The position numbers were made by a program, and so were the translations under genes. From assembly GCF_000002425.4 (NCBI RefSeq), contig NC_037270.1:7324098-7388097 (forward strand): a stretch of 64,000 nt of DNA. The letters run 5' to 3'. This DNA is from Physcomitrium patens (taxonomy: Eukaryota > Streptophyta > Bryopsida > Funariales > Funariaceae). A model generated the notes under the pieces. That model did not search any database. It saw only the letters and a program-made list of their open reading frames with translations, and was not told the DNA's origin. The first letter of the stretch is position 1. The number at the start of each line of letters is the position of its first letter. Below, one piece after another: positions 21,089 through 33,156 of the stretch.

Positions 21089-22789
21089 ATGTTCCCGAAA
21101 ACTAGATCTCAAAAACCTACTTTGAACCAAGGACTTGAACGTATTAGAAGACGTGGAGGCAAGGTCGTGGATAACAAGGAAGCAGCCCCTTCTCGGAATA
21201 CACTCATTAATAGTAGAAGCAATGAAGAATTTCTTGGAGGAGACATTAGAAGGAATTTAGAAAAGGCTTTATGAGATGTCGGGGGCAGTGAGCTATTGGA
21301 GGAGTTGAAAGTGGAGGAGTTAGAGATAGAACACGTAGTCCCTGAAGACGAAGTATTTGGAGACGTGAACCTTAGGAAAATAGGAGAACATGATAGGACC
21401 TTGGACTTTGTGCCTGCGGTCGAAGGATTTGTTCACGAGATGGCGACGGAGCGGCTTCCAGCTTTGGATCCCTTAGTTAAGCCACGAGGTTTGCCCGTGG
21501 CTATGCTAATAGGGCTATTAGCGGCCACAGTTCCAGGGAATCTCTCCAAGTTCTATGGCACCAAGGACGAGGATCCAACCCTACACATGGAGAGGTACAT
21601 AGAGATTTTGACAACATCCCTCATTAGGAACGAGGGATATTACCTGGTTTGGTTCCCCGGAACCTTACACGGTGAGGCTTACATTTGGTACCGGGATCAT
21701 GATGAGGGACATTTTAACACGTGGTCCTAGTTGCAAGTAGCCTTCTTAAACCACTTTAGGCTGGAGGTTGGACAAAGTACAGCCTTGAGAGCACTGGGAG
21801 CGGTACGACAGCAAAGAGACGAGGAAATGGCTAACTACATCAGGAGGTTTGACTTGGTCTGCATGCGTTATGTAGGAGGATTGTTGAATGGCGATACGTT
21901 TAAGCAATTCTTCATTGAAGGATTTGTTAATCAATCTACAATCAAGGGAGTATTAGAGAGAAACCCAACCACTTTGGAGGAAGCCAAAACAGCGGTGCGC
22001 GTTGTAGATTTAATCGAGAGAAGTTATGAAAGGCATTGGAGGAAGGAAGATGAGTCTATCTCGGGGTTTATTCCAATTAATCCCGTAAGCCAAGCGATAG
22101 GACCAAGCACGTCAAATACACCTTCGATAGTCGACAATGGTGCCCAATATTACAATGTTATGCCCACGGCCACCAGAGCTCCAGTACCCTTATTGGCGTT
22201 ACCAGAGCCACAATTGGAGAGGAGAGTGGAGGACTTGGAGAAGAAAATACAGGCCGGACAAGAAGATTTTCAAGACTCCATGATGAAGCAGATCCAAGCC
22301 TTGACTGAGCAGATGGCATTCATGGTAAAGAATCAAAATTCAAACACCCCACCTCCTCGGATAGAGTCTGGTAACCATAACTCGGGGGTTTGGTGCACTA
22401 TTTGTGGCCAAAATGGGCATTCATCTCTTCAGTGCCGAGTAAGGCCTCAAAGTAATCCAAATCTTCAACCATACCAGCCAACACAGAGCTATGGAAGAGA
22501 TAGAGGACCTCAACAGTGGCAAGGAGGTTATCAAGGTGGTCCTCAAGGATATGGTAGAAGTGGCAAGCCTCGGAAGGAGTACCATGAGCTTTGCAGGAGA
22601 TGGCATGAGCCGGGTCAGTGCTGGGATGATGGCCAACCATGGCCGTGTGGCAATTGTGGTGGCAATCACCCTACCCATGAATGTAGACAACTTGATAAGG
22701 TAATTCAACTACCACTACGAATAACAAATCCTTATGAGAACGCGCGGAATAACATGAGAGATCAGAGACGACCTCATGGTGATGATTAG
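21089..22789 (+). pseudogene. Gag capsid-nucleocapsid of A
   Basis: Starts MFPKTRSQKP; the start is chosen because the related B1 gag begins the same way. The capsid region has DPTLHMERYIE, GYYLVWFPGTL and LNHFRLEVGQST. A coiled-coil-like LERRVEDLEKKI segment follows, then two zinc knuckles: CTICGQNGHSSLQC (C-x2-C-x4-H-x4-C) and CGNCGGNHPTHEC (C-x2-C-x3-H-x4-C). Gag would assemble cytoplasmic particles and bind genomic RNA. In-frame stops lie at 21272 (TGA), 21728 (TAG) and 22787 (TAG). The last may be a real gag end but the frame continues straight into pol, so Gag-Pol may have been one ORF. Frame is otherwise perfect. Confidence 0.85.
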
Positions 22790-24412
22790 AGGGGCCTAAA
22801 ACCTCCTAATCTCTACTACAACTATGAGGATTTCTAACAAAACCATCAACCTCCAGAAGGGTTACAAATCCGCCAAGGTTATATCCCAGTTGCCCAAAAT
22901 CAACAAGGCAGCTATCGAAACTATGCAAACGAGAAACAAGGTCCATCTTCTAACCAAGATGTTAGAGTAGCAGAAGAGGTCTTATTGAAGGGTCCTGCAC
23001 CATCTCTAGCAAAGACCACAGTGGTGATTGAAGAACATGAAGCACCTTCTAATTTAGTGACCCACGAATTGAAGGAAGACGGAGGCGGTGGCCATGAGAA
23101 TGCTACTTTGGCTGTGATTATCCGAGGGCAAGCTCATAGGCAATCACCAATCGATGAAGAAGACTCAGATGGTAGTGAGTCTGAAAAGTTGTTGGATTTA
23201 GTAGCTCTTGAGGCGGCTGCAAAGGAGGCGGCAAGAATTACAAGGGAGGTAGGTGCTGCGCTAGGTGATGAAAGGTCATCTGAAGGCTTTGATCCAGGTA
23301 AAGGGTTAGAACCGGGTGAATGGGAGGATCCAGATATTCCAGAGGAGGACTTTGGAGGGTTGGGTCGTACGACGCCAACCTCTTATCAGAAGTATGATCT
23401 CTGGAGGGACTTGCGGAGGATAAAGGCTAACATCTCAATTGCTCAACTATTGGAGATATCTCCTTTGATGAGGAAGAGTTTCAAAGAAGGCTTGCCTAGG
23501 GCGAAGAAGAAGAAGAAGACTCAGAAGAGGACAGTGGCTAGGGTACAAGCATCTATTAGGCCAGTGGATGTGAAGGCAGTGGAGATCGAGGTCACTATCG
23601 TAGACAAGGTGGTTTCAAATGTGCTCATTGATGGAGGTAGTGGGCTTAACATCATGCCACTTCATACCATGAAGAAGTTGGGGTTGAATTTAACCGGACC
23701 TTCACCATTTGTATTAAACATGACAGATCAGAGTCCTGCTAGGTCTTTAGGCCAGATCACGAACTGTAAAATCTCTACAGGAGGGGAGAATTACTTAGTG
23801 ACCTCCCATGTTATCAGAATGCACACTTCCAAAGAATCTTTTCCACTTCTCTTAGGTCGTCCGTGGTTGAGGATGGCCAATGCCACCATCATATGGGGTG
23901 GTAATAAGCTCTCCATAGTTTACTGTCCATATGAAAACCCCACTAAAGTTAGAATCAAGCCTTTGATAGGACTCGAGGTGGTTGACACCATATCTATTGG
24001 AGAAGGCACACCATTAAAATCCGTGGATGGGATGACGTTTGAAGCTGAGGTTCAAACCTTGAAGTGTCTTGGTCCAAATCTCTACCATTGGTCAGACAAT
24101 GGAGAGTATGCCAAGTGGCTCCAAGACAACCCTGATTCTTCATCAGAATTGATGGCAGGATTGAATCTCATTGGAATAGAGTTAGACGATGGTTTGACAC
24201 CTTTAATTGAGGTAGATGTCCATTTGATTGGAATAGAGGATGTTGAAGGAGTAGAGGTTTTAGAAGAAAGTGAGCATTTGGGAGGATCATTGAAATTTAA
24301 GACTGGTTCTTCAGGAATTACGGTTGGAGAAGACGTTTTCAATTATTCCAATGTGCCTTCGGATTGGTATCGAGATAACAATGAGCAATCTCACGTTGCT
24401 AAGGTAGACTGA
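22790..24412 (+). pseudogene. Linker, aspartic protease and spacer of A
   Basis: In frame with gag. After a Gln/Pro-rich tail and a stop at 22835 comes a 475-codon open stretch (22985-24412). It has an acidic linker, then a KKKKKT basic patch, then the protease with IDGGSGLNIM (catalytic Asp codon at 23630) and the LLLGRPWLRMANA segment that follows the active site in this family. The active site has DGG where many retroviral proteases have DSG or DTG; the same DGG is seen in B1, so it is a family trait and not decay. A spacer of about 180 residues with no known fold leads to RT. Stop at 24410 (TGA). Confidence 0.85.
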
Positions 24413-26074
24413 AAGTTTGTGACAGTGGAGTTTGAAGGAGAAGAACCAAGACAAATGAAGATGGGAAGCCAACTAGAGGATGAAGAGATCTAAGCCTACT
24501 GTGAGTTGGTAAGAGAGTATCAGAAGGTCTTTGCATGGTCTTACAAGGAGTTAAAGGGGATTCCTCTTGAGATTGTAGAACATCAAATTTCCTTGATGAT
24601 CGGTACAGTGCCGATCAGGCAAAAAGAGAAGAGAATGAATCCTCAGCTTCAATTGATTGTGAAAGAGGAACTGGAGAAATTACTCCAAGCAGGTTTTATT
24701 AAACCTGTTGAGATCACAGATTGGGTCTCTCCCATGGTGCTTGTAAAGAAGAAGAATGGTAAACTTAGGGTGTGTGTGGATTATAGGAAGTTGAATTTTT
24801 GCACCCAAAAAGACCACTTTCTCTTGCCATTTATCACTAGCATCTTGGAAGAAGTGGCAGGTCACGATTTATACACATTTATGGATGGATATTCTGGATA
24901 CAACCAAGTATCTATTGCACCTGAAGATCGATACAAGACTGCATTTACAATACCTTGGGGGACGTTTGTGTGGCATGTGATGCCATTTGGATTATGTAAC
25001 GCCCCTTCTACTTTCCAACGTCTGGTGATGTCTATCTTCTCAGACTTGTTATACAAATCAATGACCGTGTTCATTGATGATTTCAGCACCCAATCTGATG
25101 CAGATTCTCACATTCATTTGGTGAAAGAAAGCTTAGAGAGGTGCAAGAAAGCTCGAATGGCCCTGAATCCAGAAAAAACCTATCTTGCCTTGATTAGAGG
25201 CATTTTGTTGGGATATATGGTTAGTAAGAGGGGTCGTGAGCCCGAGCCAGAAAAGGTGAAGGTAATTCAGAATTTATCACCTCCTACCAGTGTGAAGGAA
25301 GTGCAACGTGTATTGGGACACACTGGTTGGTATAGGGAGTTGATTGAAGATTACGCCACTATTACCCTTCCCATCACTAGCCTTCAGAAGAAAGGCACCA
25401 AATTTATATGGACTCAGGCTTGTAATGATGCTTTCGAGGTTCTAAAGAAGGAATTGTCTTCTTATCCAATATTGAGGCCCCCGAGGTGGGACTTGCCTTT
25501 CCACATCTATTGTGATGCAAGTGCGGTGGCGGTTGGCAGCATTCTGTGCCAACTTGTAGAAGGCCCAAGCAAGGGCAAGGATCATCCAATTGCCTACGTT
25601 AGTAGGCAATTAAATCTTGCAGAGAAAAATTATTCCACCACTGAGAGGGAATGTCTAGCCATGGTGTTCTCAGCTAAGAAGTTTAGACATTATATGTTGA
25701 GCAACAAAGTGGTTTTTTATGTGGATTACATGGCCATCAAGTATTTGGTTAACAAACCTGAGTTGAGCGGTCGGCTAGCTAGGTGGGTCTTGTTGCTACA
25801 AGAGTTTGATTACACTGTGGAGTACAAACCTGGATCCGTACACAAACAAGCAGATCACATGTCGAGATTGCCTGGAGGAATGGAGACCCACCCGATTGAT
25901 GATAGATTGATAGACGAGAGTCTTTTCTTGGTGACAGCTAGACCGGCATGGTATTCTAGGATTATTGAGTTCTTGACTACTCAACAATTGCCAGTGGATT
26001 TATCTAAGGACGAGAGGCGGAAGATTCGGGTCAATAGTCGTCATTATGTGGTGTTAGGGAACCGGTTGTATTGA
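24413..26074 (+). pseudogene. Reverse transcriptase-RNase H of A
   Basis: Same frame, open from 24506. RT motifs in order: WVSPMVLVKKKNG, FMDGYSGYNQV, MPFGLCNAPSTFQR, catalytic FIDD (25070-25081), then a LGHTGWYRELI segment of the thumb. RNase H has IYCDASAVAVGS, NYSTTERECLAM and FYVDYMAIKYLV, where relatives have an Asp-His pair, so one RNase H residue may be changed. The end shows ADHMSRLPGG. All RT motifs look intact. Stops at 24491 (TAA) and 26072 (TGA) break it from its neighbours. FxDD is typical of Athila-type RT. Confidence 0.9.
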
Positions 26075-27196
26075 CGTGGATTGGATGGAGTGTTAAGACG
26101 TTGTGTGATGGAAGATGAGGTTCCTTCCATTTTGTCGGCTTGTCATGACAGTGCATGTGGCGGACATTTTTCTGGCCAATTGACTGGTCAGAAAATTCTT
26201 AGGGCTGGTTAATACTGGTCAATACTCTTCAAAGACGCTCATACCTATGTGAGGCGTTGTGATGCATGTCAGAGATTTGTTAGGAATGACATTCACATGT
26301 AGTTGCCGCTTCACATTTTCCTACTATTGGTGTCATTCGAGAAGTGGGGCATCGATTACGTGGGAGAGATTCATCTTCATTCATCTCGAGGAATGACATA
26401 TATTGTAGTGGCCACTGAATATCTCACTAAGTGGGCTGAAGCCAAGGCTGTGAGGACAAATGATGCCAAGAATGCTGCAATCTTTCTCTTTGAGAATGTG
26501 ATTACTAGATTTGGAGTCCCAAAGATCCTTGTGAGTGATCAAGGTACTCATTTCCTCAACGAGGTGATTGAATCCATGATTGAACGATTCCAGATTGATC
26601 ATCGGAAGACTACATCCTATCACCCTCAAACCAATGGTCAGACAGAGCGAGTCAACCAAACACTTGGTACTATATTGAGGAAAACTGTTAGAGACTCCAA
26701 GCGTGATTGGGATGTGAAACTGCCAGCCGCCTTATGGGCATATAGAACAACATTCAAGGTCACCACGCAGGCTACGCCATTCTCTCTAGTCTATGGACTG
26801 GAAGCAGTTTTACTAATTGAATTTGAGGTTCCATCCCTTCGGATTGCAGTAGATTCCAGATTGACTGACAGACAATCTTTAAAGACAAGGTTGTACGAGC
26901 TCGAGGCGTTGGATGAGAGCAGAAGACGAAGGGCTCAACACATTGAGGCCATCCAGAGGCGGCGCAAGGTCGTATTTGATAAACGAAACAAGACTCGGGT
27001 CTTGCAACCTGGTATGCTTGTATTGTTACAAGATGCTCGGAAGATCGACTTTCCAAGCAAGTTTGATGCCGTATGGTTGGGTCCTTATCTTGTCAAGGAG
27101 GTGTTTTTAAACAACTCCGTACAATTGGAGACCTTGAATGGTCAATTGTTTCCTACACGAACATCAGGTAGCAGGTGTAAAGAATATAAGACATGA
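26075..27196 (+). pseudogene. Integrase of A
   Basis: Continues the same frame. The zinc domain keeps CHDSACGGHF and CDACQRF (HHCC type). The catalytic core has WGIDYVGEI, SDQGTHF and NGQTERVNQ, so all three DDE residues are present. GPY/F follows (WLGPYLVKEV), and the frame ends at a TGA (27194). There is no chromodomain. In-frame stops at 26210 (TAA) and 26300 (TAG) lie between zinc domain and core. It would insert the cDNA with a 5-bp stagger, which fits the TAGTG duplication. Confidence 0.9.
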
Positions 27197-27334
27197 GGGA
27201 GCGCAATTTTGGGCAAGAGCTCCACCTTTCTATTATATGACAAGGCAATAGTATGAACTGGCATGGTGAAAATACTTTAAAGGACAAAAATTGGCAAGTA
27301 CAAGCTGGATTCGTCCCCTGATGGTCGCCAATTA
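27197..27334. other. Tail of A between integrase and 3' LTR
   Basis: 138 bases without ORF. A clear polypurine tract is missing beside the 3' LTR. Instead the minus strand reads TGGCGACCATCAGGGGACGA, beginning five bases from the LTR edge, a sequence that looks like a primer-binding site for a different tRNA pointing the opposite way. AAAGGACAAAAA at about 27277-27288 is the only purine-rich stretch. Confidence 0.5.
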
Positions 27335-29215
27335 TGTGAGCCCAAAAGTTGGTTCACTTTGTTGGTTAAACTAAAAAAATCTAAAAAAAATGAGGATTTT
27401 GATTATGTTTTGTTATAATAAGTTAGTTATAGACATTAATGTTAGTGGCTTATTGATGATTAGTAGTGGAAAGAAAAATCAAGGGAGAAGGGAGTGGTGG
27501 GAAAGATAAGAAAAAGAACCAAAAGAAAAAAAATAAAAAACAAAACAAAACAAAACAAAAAGGCCAAGAAGAAAGAAGGAAGAAGATGAAGAGGGACAAG
27601 GAGAAGAAGAAAAAAAAGGAGAAGAAAATAATTAGAAGTAAATTTATTGTGATGGGTTTGTCAAATTGTTGGTTCTTAATGATCTAGAACTTAGATTTGG
27701 GTGTATGAATAGTCAAACTTGATGTTTAAATATGTTTTAAACACATTGGTGGAGTTAGTTTTGTCAAAAAACGCTTCGAATTGGAGATTTTGGGCATGTC
27801 CAGCACTAAAATCGGGTTTAGGACTTAGGGTTAATGTGGGCCCTTGATCTTGATTAGGGTTGGTGGATTCGGATGGTGGAGATGTGGCCGCCACCCTTTG
27901 GTCTCTTCCTACTTGGATAAGAGGGTGGAGGTGGCCACACTCGCTCTCTCTCTCTCTCTTTTTTTTTTAGGGGGCGAAGCCATGCCAAATTGCATCCCCA
28001 CGTACCCTTGTTTCTATAGAGCTGCAATTGCGCAGCTGTAGTGTATTAGTTATCTAGAAATAGAACGTCAAATTTTACCAATAGTTAGATCTTGTCGTTA
28101 GCTTCCTCGGGACAGTAGGCACGCTTTGTTTGGAGAGAAAACAAGAAAGTTGTGGTGGTTTTAGTGACAAGGAGGTCAGCTGCCGGCCAGATCTGGAGGT
28201 CCGACTTTGGAAGGCGAGTGTTGGCGGACAGTATTGAATTTGGAGCTGAAACTTTTGTGGGGGATGGTCCTTGTTGTCAGCTTTTCAAGGACTATTTGCA
28301 CGCTTAGATTGAGTAAAGGCCAAGGAAGTTATGGTGGTTGGAGTGAAGAGGAGTCGGCCGTGGTGAAGATGTAGCACTCCGCCAACTCAAGCTACTTTGG
28401 AAGGTCATATCTTGGAATTCACTCAAGATTTTCAAGAAAAAATTGTTGGAGGTGATGCGGCTTCAATTCTAGTTTTTGGAATGCTAAAGCATATGCGTTG
28501 CACAACTGGAATGGAGCAAGGGCAAGGGTTTTTGTGGCTAGGGGTGCTCTGACTAGGCCGAGAAAGTCAGGCAACTTTGAGGCAAGATTTCTCTTAGCTT
28601 AATTGTTGTTTTGCATTGAATTTTGTTCGAGGACAAGCGCTTGTAAGTCTACTTTTTAAAATAGCAAAGCTTGTTATAAACAAGTTAGTGATGCAACCAT
28701 TGTAGTGGAATTCGTGCAAGGGGGTCGCTACCATGACTTGGAAGGTGGCGACTTCCAATTTTCTTTAATTTTTAGGATGAATCTTGGATGAATTAGGTCA
28801 ATTGCACGAATTGTCAGTTGGATGATAAGTTGACTTATGGTTGGATGAATGAATCTTTAGATGAAAATTGGATGAACAAACTTTGAATGAATGAATGTTA
28901 TAAGATGAATGAAATTTAAGGGATGGATGATTGATGAAGGGAAATTTAGGATGAATGAACTTAGGGTTTATGGATGAACTTAGGGTTTCTAGATGAACTT
29001 AGGGTTTCTAGATGAACTTAGGGTTTCTGGATGAATTTAGGGTTTCTAGATGAACTTAGGGTTTCTAGATGAATTTAGGGTTTATGGATGAACTTAGGAT
29101 TTATGGATGAACTTAGGGTTTATGAATGAACTTAGGGTTTATAAAAATTACGTGTGACTGAAGTTAATCCACTTGACTACTAAACGCAATTAAGGGTGGA
29201 GGATTTTAGCTCACA
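27335..29215 (+). repeat. 3' LTR of A
   Basis: 1881 bases; starts TGTGAGCCC and ends GCTCACA. It differs from the 5' LTR by about twenty substitutions, small A-run and CT-run length changes, and two extra 19-bp units (28951-29142, ten units). It should contain the polyadenylation region. Confidence 0.9.
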
Positions 29216-29220
29216 TAGTG
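29216..29220. repeat. Target site duplication of A, right copy
   Basis: TAGTG, identical to 18583-18587. Confidence 0.8.
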
Positions 29221-29754
29221 AGTCAATCTGATGACTGACAATAGTGACTAGACTTAAGGTACCTTTTGGATAATGACATTGTTAAAAGGTGAATCTCTTC
29301 AAAAGAATATAAGGTCCTTGATTGCAAGTAGATTACAAGAAGTACAATATTATTCAAATGAAGTCAAATATAAAAAATAGTCAAATATTAAGTACAAATT
29401 TTGGACTAATTTCTTTCTTGTACCAAGATATAATAAACTCCTAACTCAAATCTTAAACCTATACTTTATCCTATTAAAATACTTATAATTTATTCATTAT
29501 TAATTTAATTTAGGTAAATTTTAGCTTATTGAGCTAAATTTAAGCTATAAATTTCAAATTATTTAAGTATATAAATAAAATCTTGTAGAAATGAGAGCCA
29601 AATCAAGGAGAAAAAAAATTGATTGCTTACTGCAATCACTGCCTTAAAACCCTCCATCTACAAATCACCTTAGATCTTTCTTGTTACACTTCTTTTTTCT
29701 ATATGCTAAGTCTTCATAGAAAGCAAAAAATGAGCTCTAGTTTCTTCTAAATTT

Positions 29755-29792
<38 letters not shown>

Positions 29793-30137
29793 AATAAATG
29801 GCATAGAAAGTTCTAAACCAATCTTGAATTTTTTTGTCGAAAAACTCCAGTAAAATCCCTTTAATAAATTTATGTGAATCTCCCTCATCATAGCTTTATA
29901 TTTTTTGTGCTATAGCTTGTTGAAAAGCTAACAACATAATCTAACTTCTTTAAAAATTTCAAAATATAAAAAAGAAATAAAAGAAATGACATAGAAATCT
30001 CTAATTAGTCTTGAATCTCACCGCAAAAAAACTCCAGCAACTCTTCTTTTATGAATTTTCTTTGTTTTCCCCTCATAGCTCCATTTCTTGCATATTATAT
30101 TTTATTAAAAAGCTGAAAATACAACCAAATTTCTTTC

Positions 30138-30168
<31 letters not shown>

Positions 30169-30539
30169 TAAGTGGCCTTTAAAAATCCAAACTTCACTTG
30201 AATCTTGCCTCCTCCCAAAAAAACTCTAGCCACCTCTTTTTTTCCTCTTTTTGATCGTAGCTCTTTTTTTTTAAATTAAAAAAACCTTGATGCCAAAAAT
30301 TTCTATTTCTAACCTTCTTTCAATATCCTTCTAAAACTATTACAGAGTTGGATATTTTTCCTAAAAGACAATACCTTCAAGCTTGAAGAATCCATTCAAG
30401 ACATCAATTTCACATTCTAAATTCTATTCAAAATATAAATATATTAATATTATAATTCTCATCTCTTCTCTTTTAAAAATAAAATTAATTATCTTCTAAA
30501 TAATTTTGATGTATTTAAATTAAATACATCAGATTAATG
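29221..30539. other. Non-coding host of A, LTR-like
   Basis: No gene seen. It is the continuation of the sequence interrupted by A at 18583. It is AT-rich with A-runs at 29760-29790 and 30139-30166. AGCTTGTTGAAAAGCTAAC (about 29916) resembles a stretch in 16.9 kb and 50.8 kb, so it is probably decayed LTR sequence. The LTR edge was not found. Confidence 0.4.
29740..30300. repeat. Three-unit imperfect tandem repeat with A-runs
   Basis: Three units of about 165-205 bases. Each has GGCATAGAAA or GGCCTTTAAA, then ..CTTGAATCT.., AAAAACTCCAG, and ..CTCATCATAGCT. They start near 29790, 29985 and 30170. An A-run precedes two of them. Origin unknown; possibly local duplication inside a decayed LTR. 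Confidence 0.55.
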
Positions 30540-32330
30540 CCATTTTTGAAATAAATCCACAATTACAAGTAATTCTTTGTTGTGGATCTCATGATTAATC
30601 TTGGCTACTGAAATTTTTTTGGAATAGAAAGCTACTAAATGGACTTTCTTATCTACTCCTATTTGTGATGATACTACTCTTAAGACAAAGTCTAATATAT
30701 TTGTTTCCATGAAAAATGCCTTGAAAAAGTCAATATAATATAAGATTGGTGCAGAAGGAAACTTCTTTTTTTAAAGCATCAAATGATGCTTTGGCTTCTT
30801 TATTCCACTTAATTTTGTCTTTATAAGTCAAACATGTAAGTAGAGCTGTAATTTGAAAAATATTCTTGATGAAGATCTATTAATAATTGACAAAGTCTAA
30901 AAAACACTACACATCTCTTATTATTCTTGAAATCTTCTAATCCATGATAGTCTGAATCTTCTTTGAATCCATCATTAGTATTTTATTAGAAATGATGTAT
31001 CCTAAGAAATCAACTTAAATAGTATGGAATATACACTTTTTTAACTTGGCATATAATCCTGCATCTATAAATTTTTGTAATACACAACAAATATAAACTT
31101 TATGCTCTTTTATATTCTTAGAATAAACTAAGATGTCATCCATATTACAAAAAATAAAATCATCAAGAAACTTACAAAAGACATCATTCATTAGATGTTA
31201 AAAAACAACTAATATATTTGTGAGTCCAAAAGACATGACATTATATTCAAAATGTCCATATTTGATTTAAAATGTAATTTTTTATTTATTTCTTTCTTCA
31301 ATGCATACCAAATTATATGCTCCTTTTAGATTTATTTTTTTGTAGATCTTTACTTAATTTAATTAATCAAAAAATCTTAAAATCAAAAATAAGAGATATT
31401 TATTCTTAATGGTGATTTTATTGACTCTTCAATAGTTCATATATATTTGTAGAGATTTATCTTTTTTCTTTATAAATAAGATAGGAACTTAAATTAGAGA
31501 TTTAAAATGGTATATGAAATTTTTAGCCAAATTCTCATCAATGTCTTCTTTGAATGCAACCAATTTGTTTTGTGATAGGCTATAGATTGGTCCAAATAGT
31601 AGTTAAGTTCTTTCTTGAAGATCGATAAAATAATTATAAAGATAATACTCTGGAAGAATATCTACATTCTTCTTTTCAAAAATATTATAGAAATCTAGAT
31701 ATTGGCTAAGAATATTACTTGATATCTTTCCATCATCAGAAATAAGCATGGCATATATAGCAAAAGAGGATCCTTCTTTTGCAGCATGCATGAAATCTCT
31801 TTTATCTACCACTAAAGATTTGGATGTATTAGACTTATGTTTTTTTACTTGATAAATAAAAATTTGGATTAAACTATCATAAAAATTAAGGTTACAAGAA
31901 ATCAAATTTATCTGAAGATTATATTTTTTTAACCAAGATAATCCAAAAATAATTGAATTGAATAAACATCTTTTTATATTAAATATTATTATGCTAATAT
32001 AATCTTTAATTGCTACATCTAAAGAACTAATCTCATGTGTAATATCTTTAGAAGATAGCAAATGACCATCTTTAAAATTTATATATACGGATTTAGTTCT
32101 CTTATTTTTTGATAAAATCTTTATTTATAAAAGAGGTTGAGGCTCCTGAATCTAATAAAACTAAGACTTTGTGATTTTTTGATCTTAAATAAACTTCTAT
32201 TATTAAACAAAGTGAGAAATCTAAAGAAAGAATAAAATCTTTATTAAGAATTATGTAAGATTTTAGTTGCATAGTCTTTATTGTATCTAAAAAAACTTAT
32301 TTTTCAACACATCATCTTCTTTAGCAACCA
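30540..32330 (-). pseudogene. Chromovirus pol fragment (G): PR, RT, RNase H start
   Basis: Minus strand. The protease has LLDSGAS (32138-32158), the canonical D-S-G motif. It is followed by a 152-codon open stretch (31603-32061) with IIFGLSWLKKYN and FMHAAKEGSSFAIYA, parallel to VILGLSWLEKYN and [15 protein letters not shown] of E2. RT follows with NMDDILVYSKN (the YLDD box of E2, first residue lost) and FLGYIISN. RNase H is lost in stops near 30540. Gag is almost wholly missing: only about 340 bases separate the protease from the LTR. Same family as E2, much older. Confidence 0.75.
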
Positions 32331-32671
32331 TGATTTTTATTTTGTTGTTGCATTTTTTTCTTGTATAATATTAAATTATTTATTTAGCTTCTTTATAATA
32401 TAAAATTTAAACTAAAGGAAGATAATCCGTAACCTCTATTATCAAATAAAATTTTTTACAAAGAAGAATAATCTACTTTCTTTAAGAAAAAGATTAGTGT
32501 TAGAAAACAAGATTTTTTATTTAAGAGTGGATAGATTGCATCCTTCAAAATACAACAATAGAAGTGGAGTAATCCATTTAATTCTAAAATAAAATAGAAA
32601 TAGTAATTTATTACTTTTATTTAATTATTAAAGACATAATTTTTTTTTTAAAAATACCTTCAATATACTCT

Positions 32672-33156
32672 TGTCTCATTCAAAAGTACTAAAAAGTCAT
32701 TCAAAGATAATATGGTATTAAACTAGAATGACTATTGCCAAAGACAAGAAGACTAGAAAATCTTGAAATAAGACTAAAGATTAAAAAAGCATTGATAAGA
32801 ATGAAGAAGGCTTCACTCTTGCTTCTATATATATTCTTAACTAGGAGCTACATGGTAATATCCTATAAGACCTCTAAAACATGTTGACTTTATAAGACAT
32901 GTATCTTAACTTACAAGGCAAGTTTTTTTATATATATGCCACATAGTTAACTTATTTGGCAAGCTACTAATACATGATTAATTTGTTGACCAAATTTCTA
33001 ACCTATCAATCAATTATAAATACATATAAAATCAAAATAATATCTATAAAGCTTTTAAGAAGCTTTTTTAGAAAATATTATTAAATAAATCTATTTTTAT
33101 CTATTTCTATTTAATCATATAAGTAAATATTAGAATAAATATGTATGTCTGTGATA
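32672..33156 (-). repeat. 5' LTR of chromovirus fragment G
   Basis: The reverse complement aligns with the E2 LTR: the start TATCACAGACATACATAT matches TGTCACGGATATACATAT, followed by the CTATATATAT, CAAGGCAAGTTTT and CTTCACTCTTGC blocks in the expected order. The left edge (LTR end) is approximate. No partner LTR remains on the left. Confidence 0.65.

Larger units (their letters stand above)
18588..29215 (+). mobile_element. Complete Ty3/gypsy retrotransposon A (Athila/Tat-like)
   Basis: 10.6 kb with two near-identical LTRs (about twenty substitutions in 1.85 kb by eye), TGTGAG..CTCACA ends, TAGTG duplications, a tRNA-Asp-type primer site, and gag, protease, RT, RNase H and integrase in one plus-strand frame (21089-27196). 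The pol order PR-RT-RH-INT and the FIDD box place it in gypsy, on the non-chromodomain Athila/Tat side. Nine stops interrupt the frame and there is no frameshift. It is the youngest-looking complete element apart from its stops. Confidence 0.9.

Noticed and set aside
22398-22708. Overlapping antisense ORFs in A gag
   Set aside because: Shadows of the gag zinc-knuckle region on the opposite strand.
30011-30229. 72-codon plus-strand ORF with poly-Lys
   Set aside because: It runs through an A28-type run in non-coding repeat DNA.
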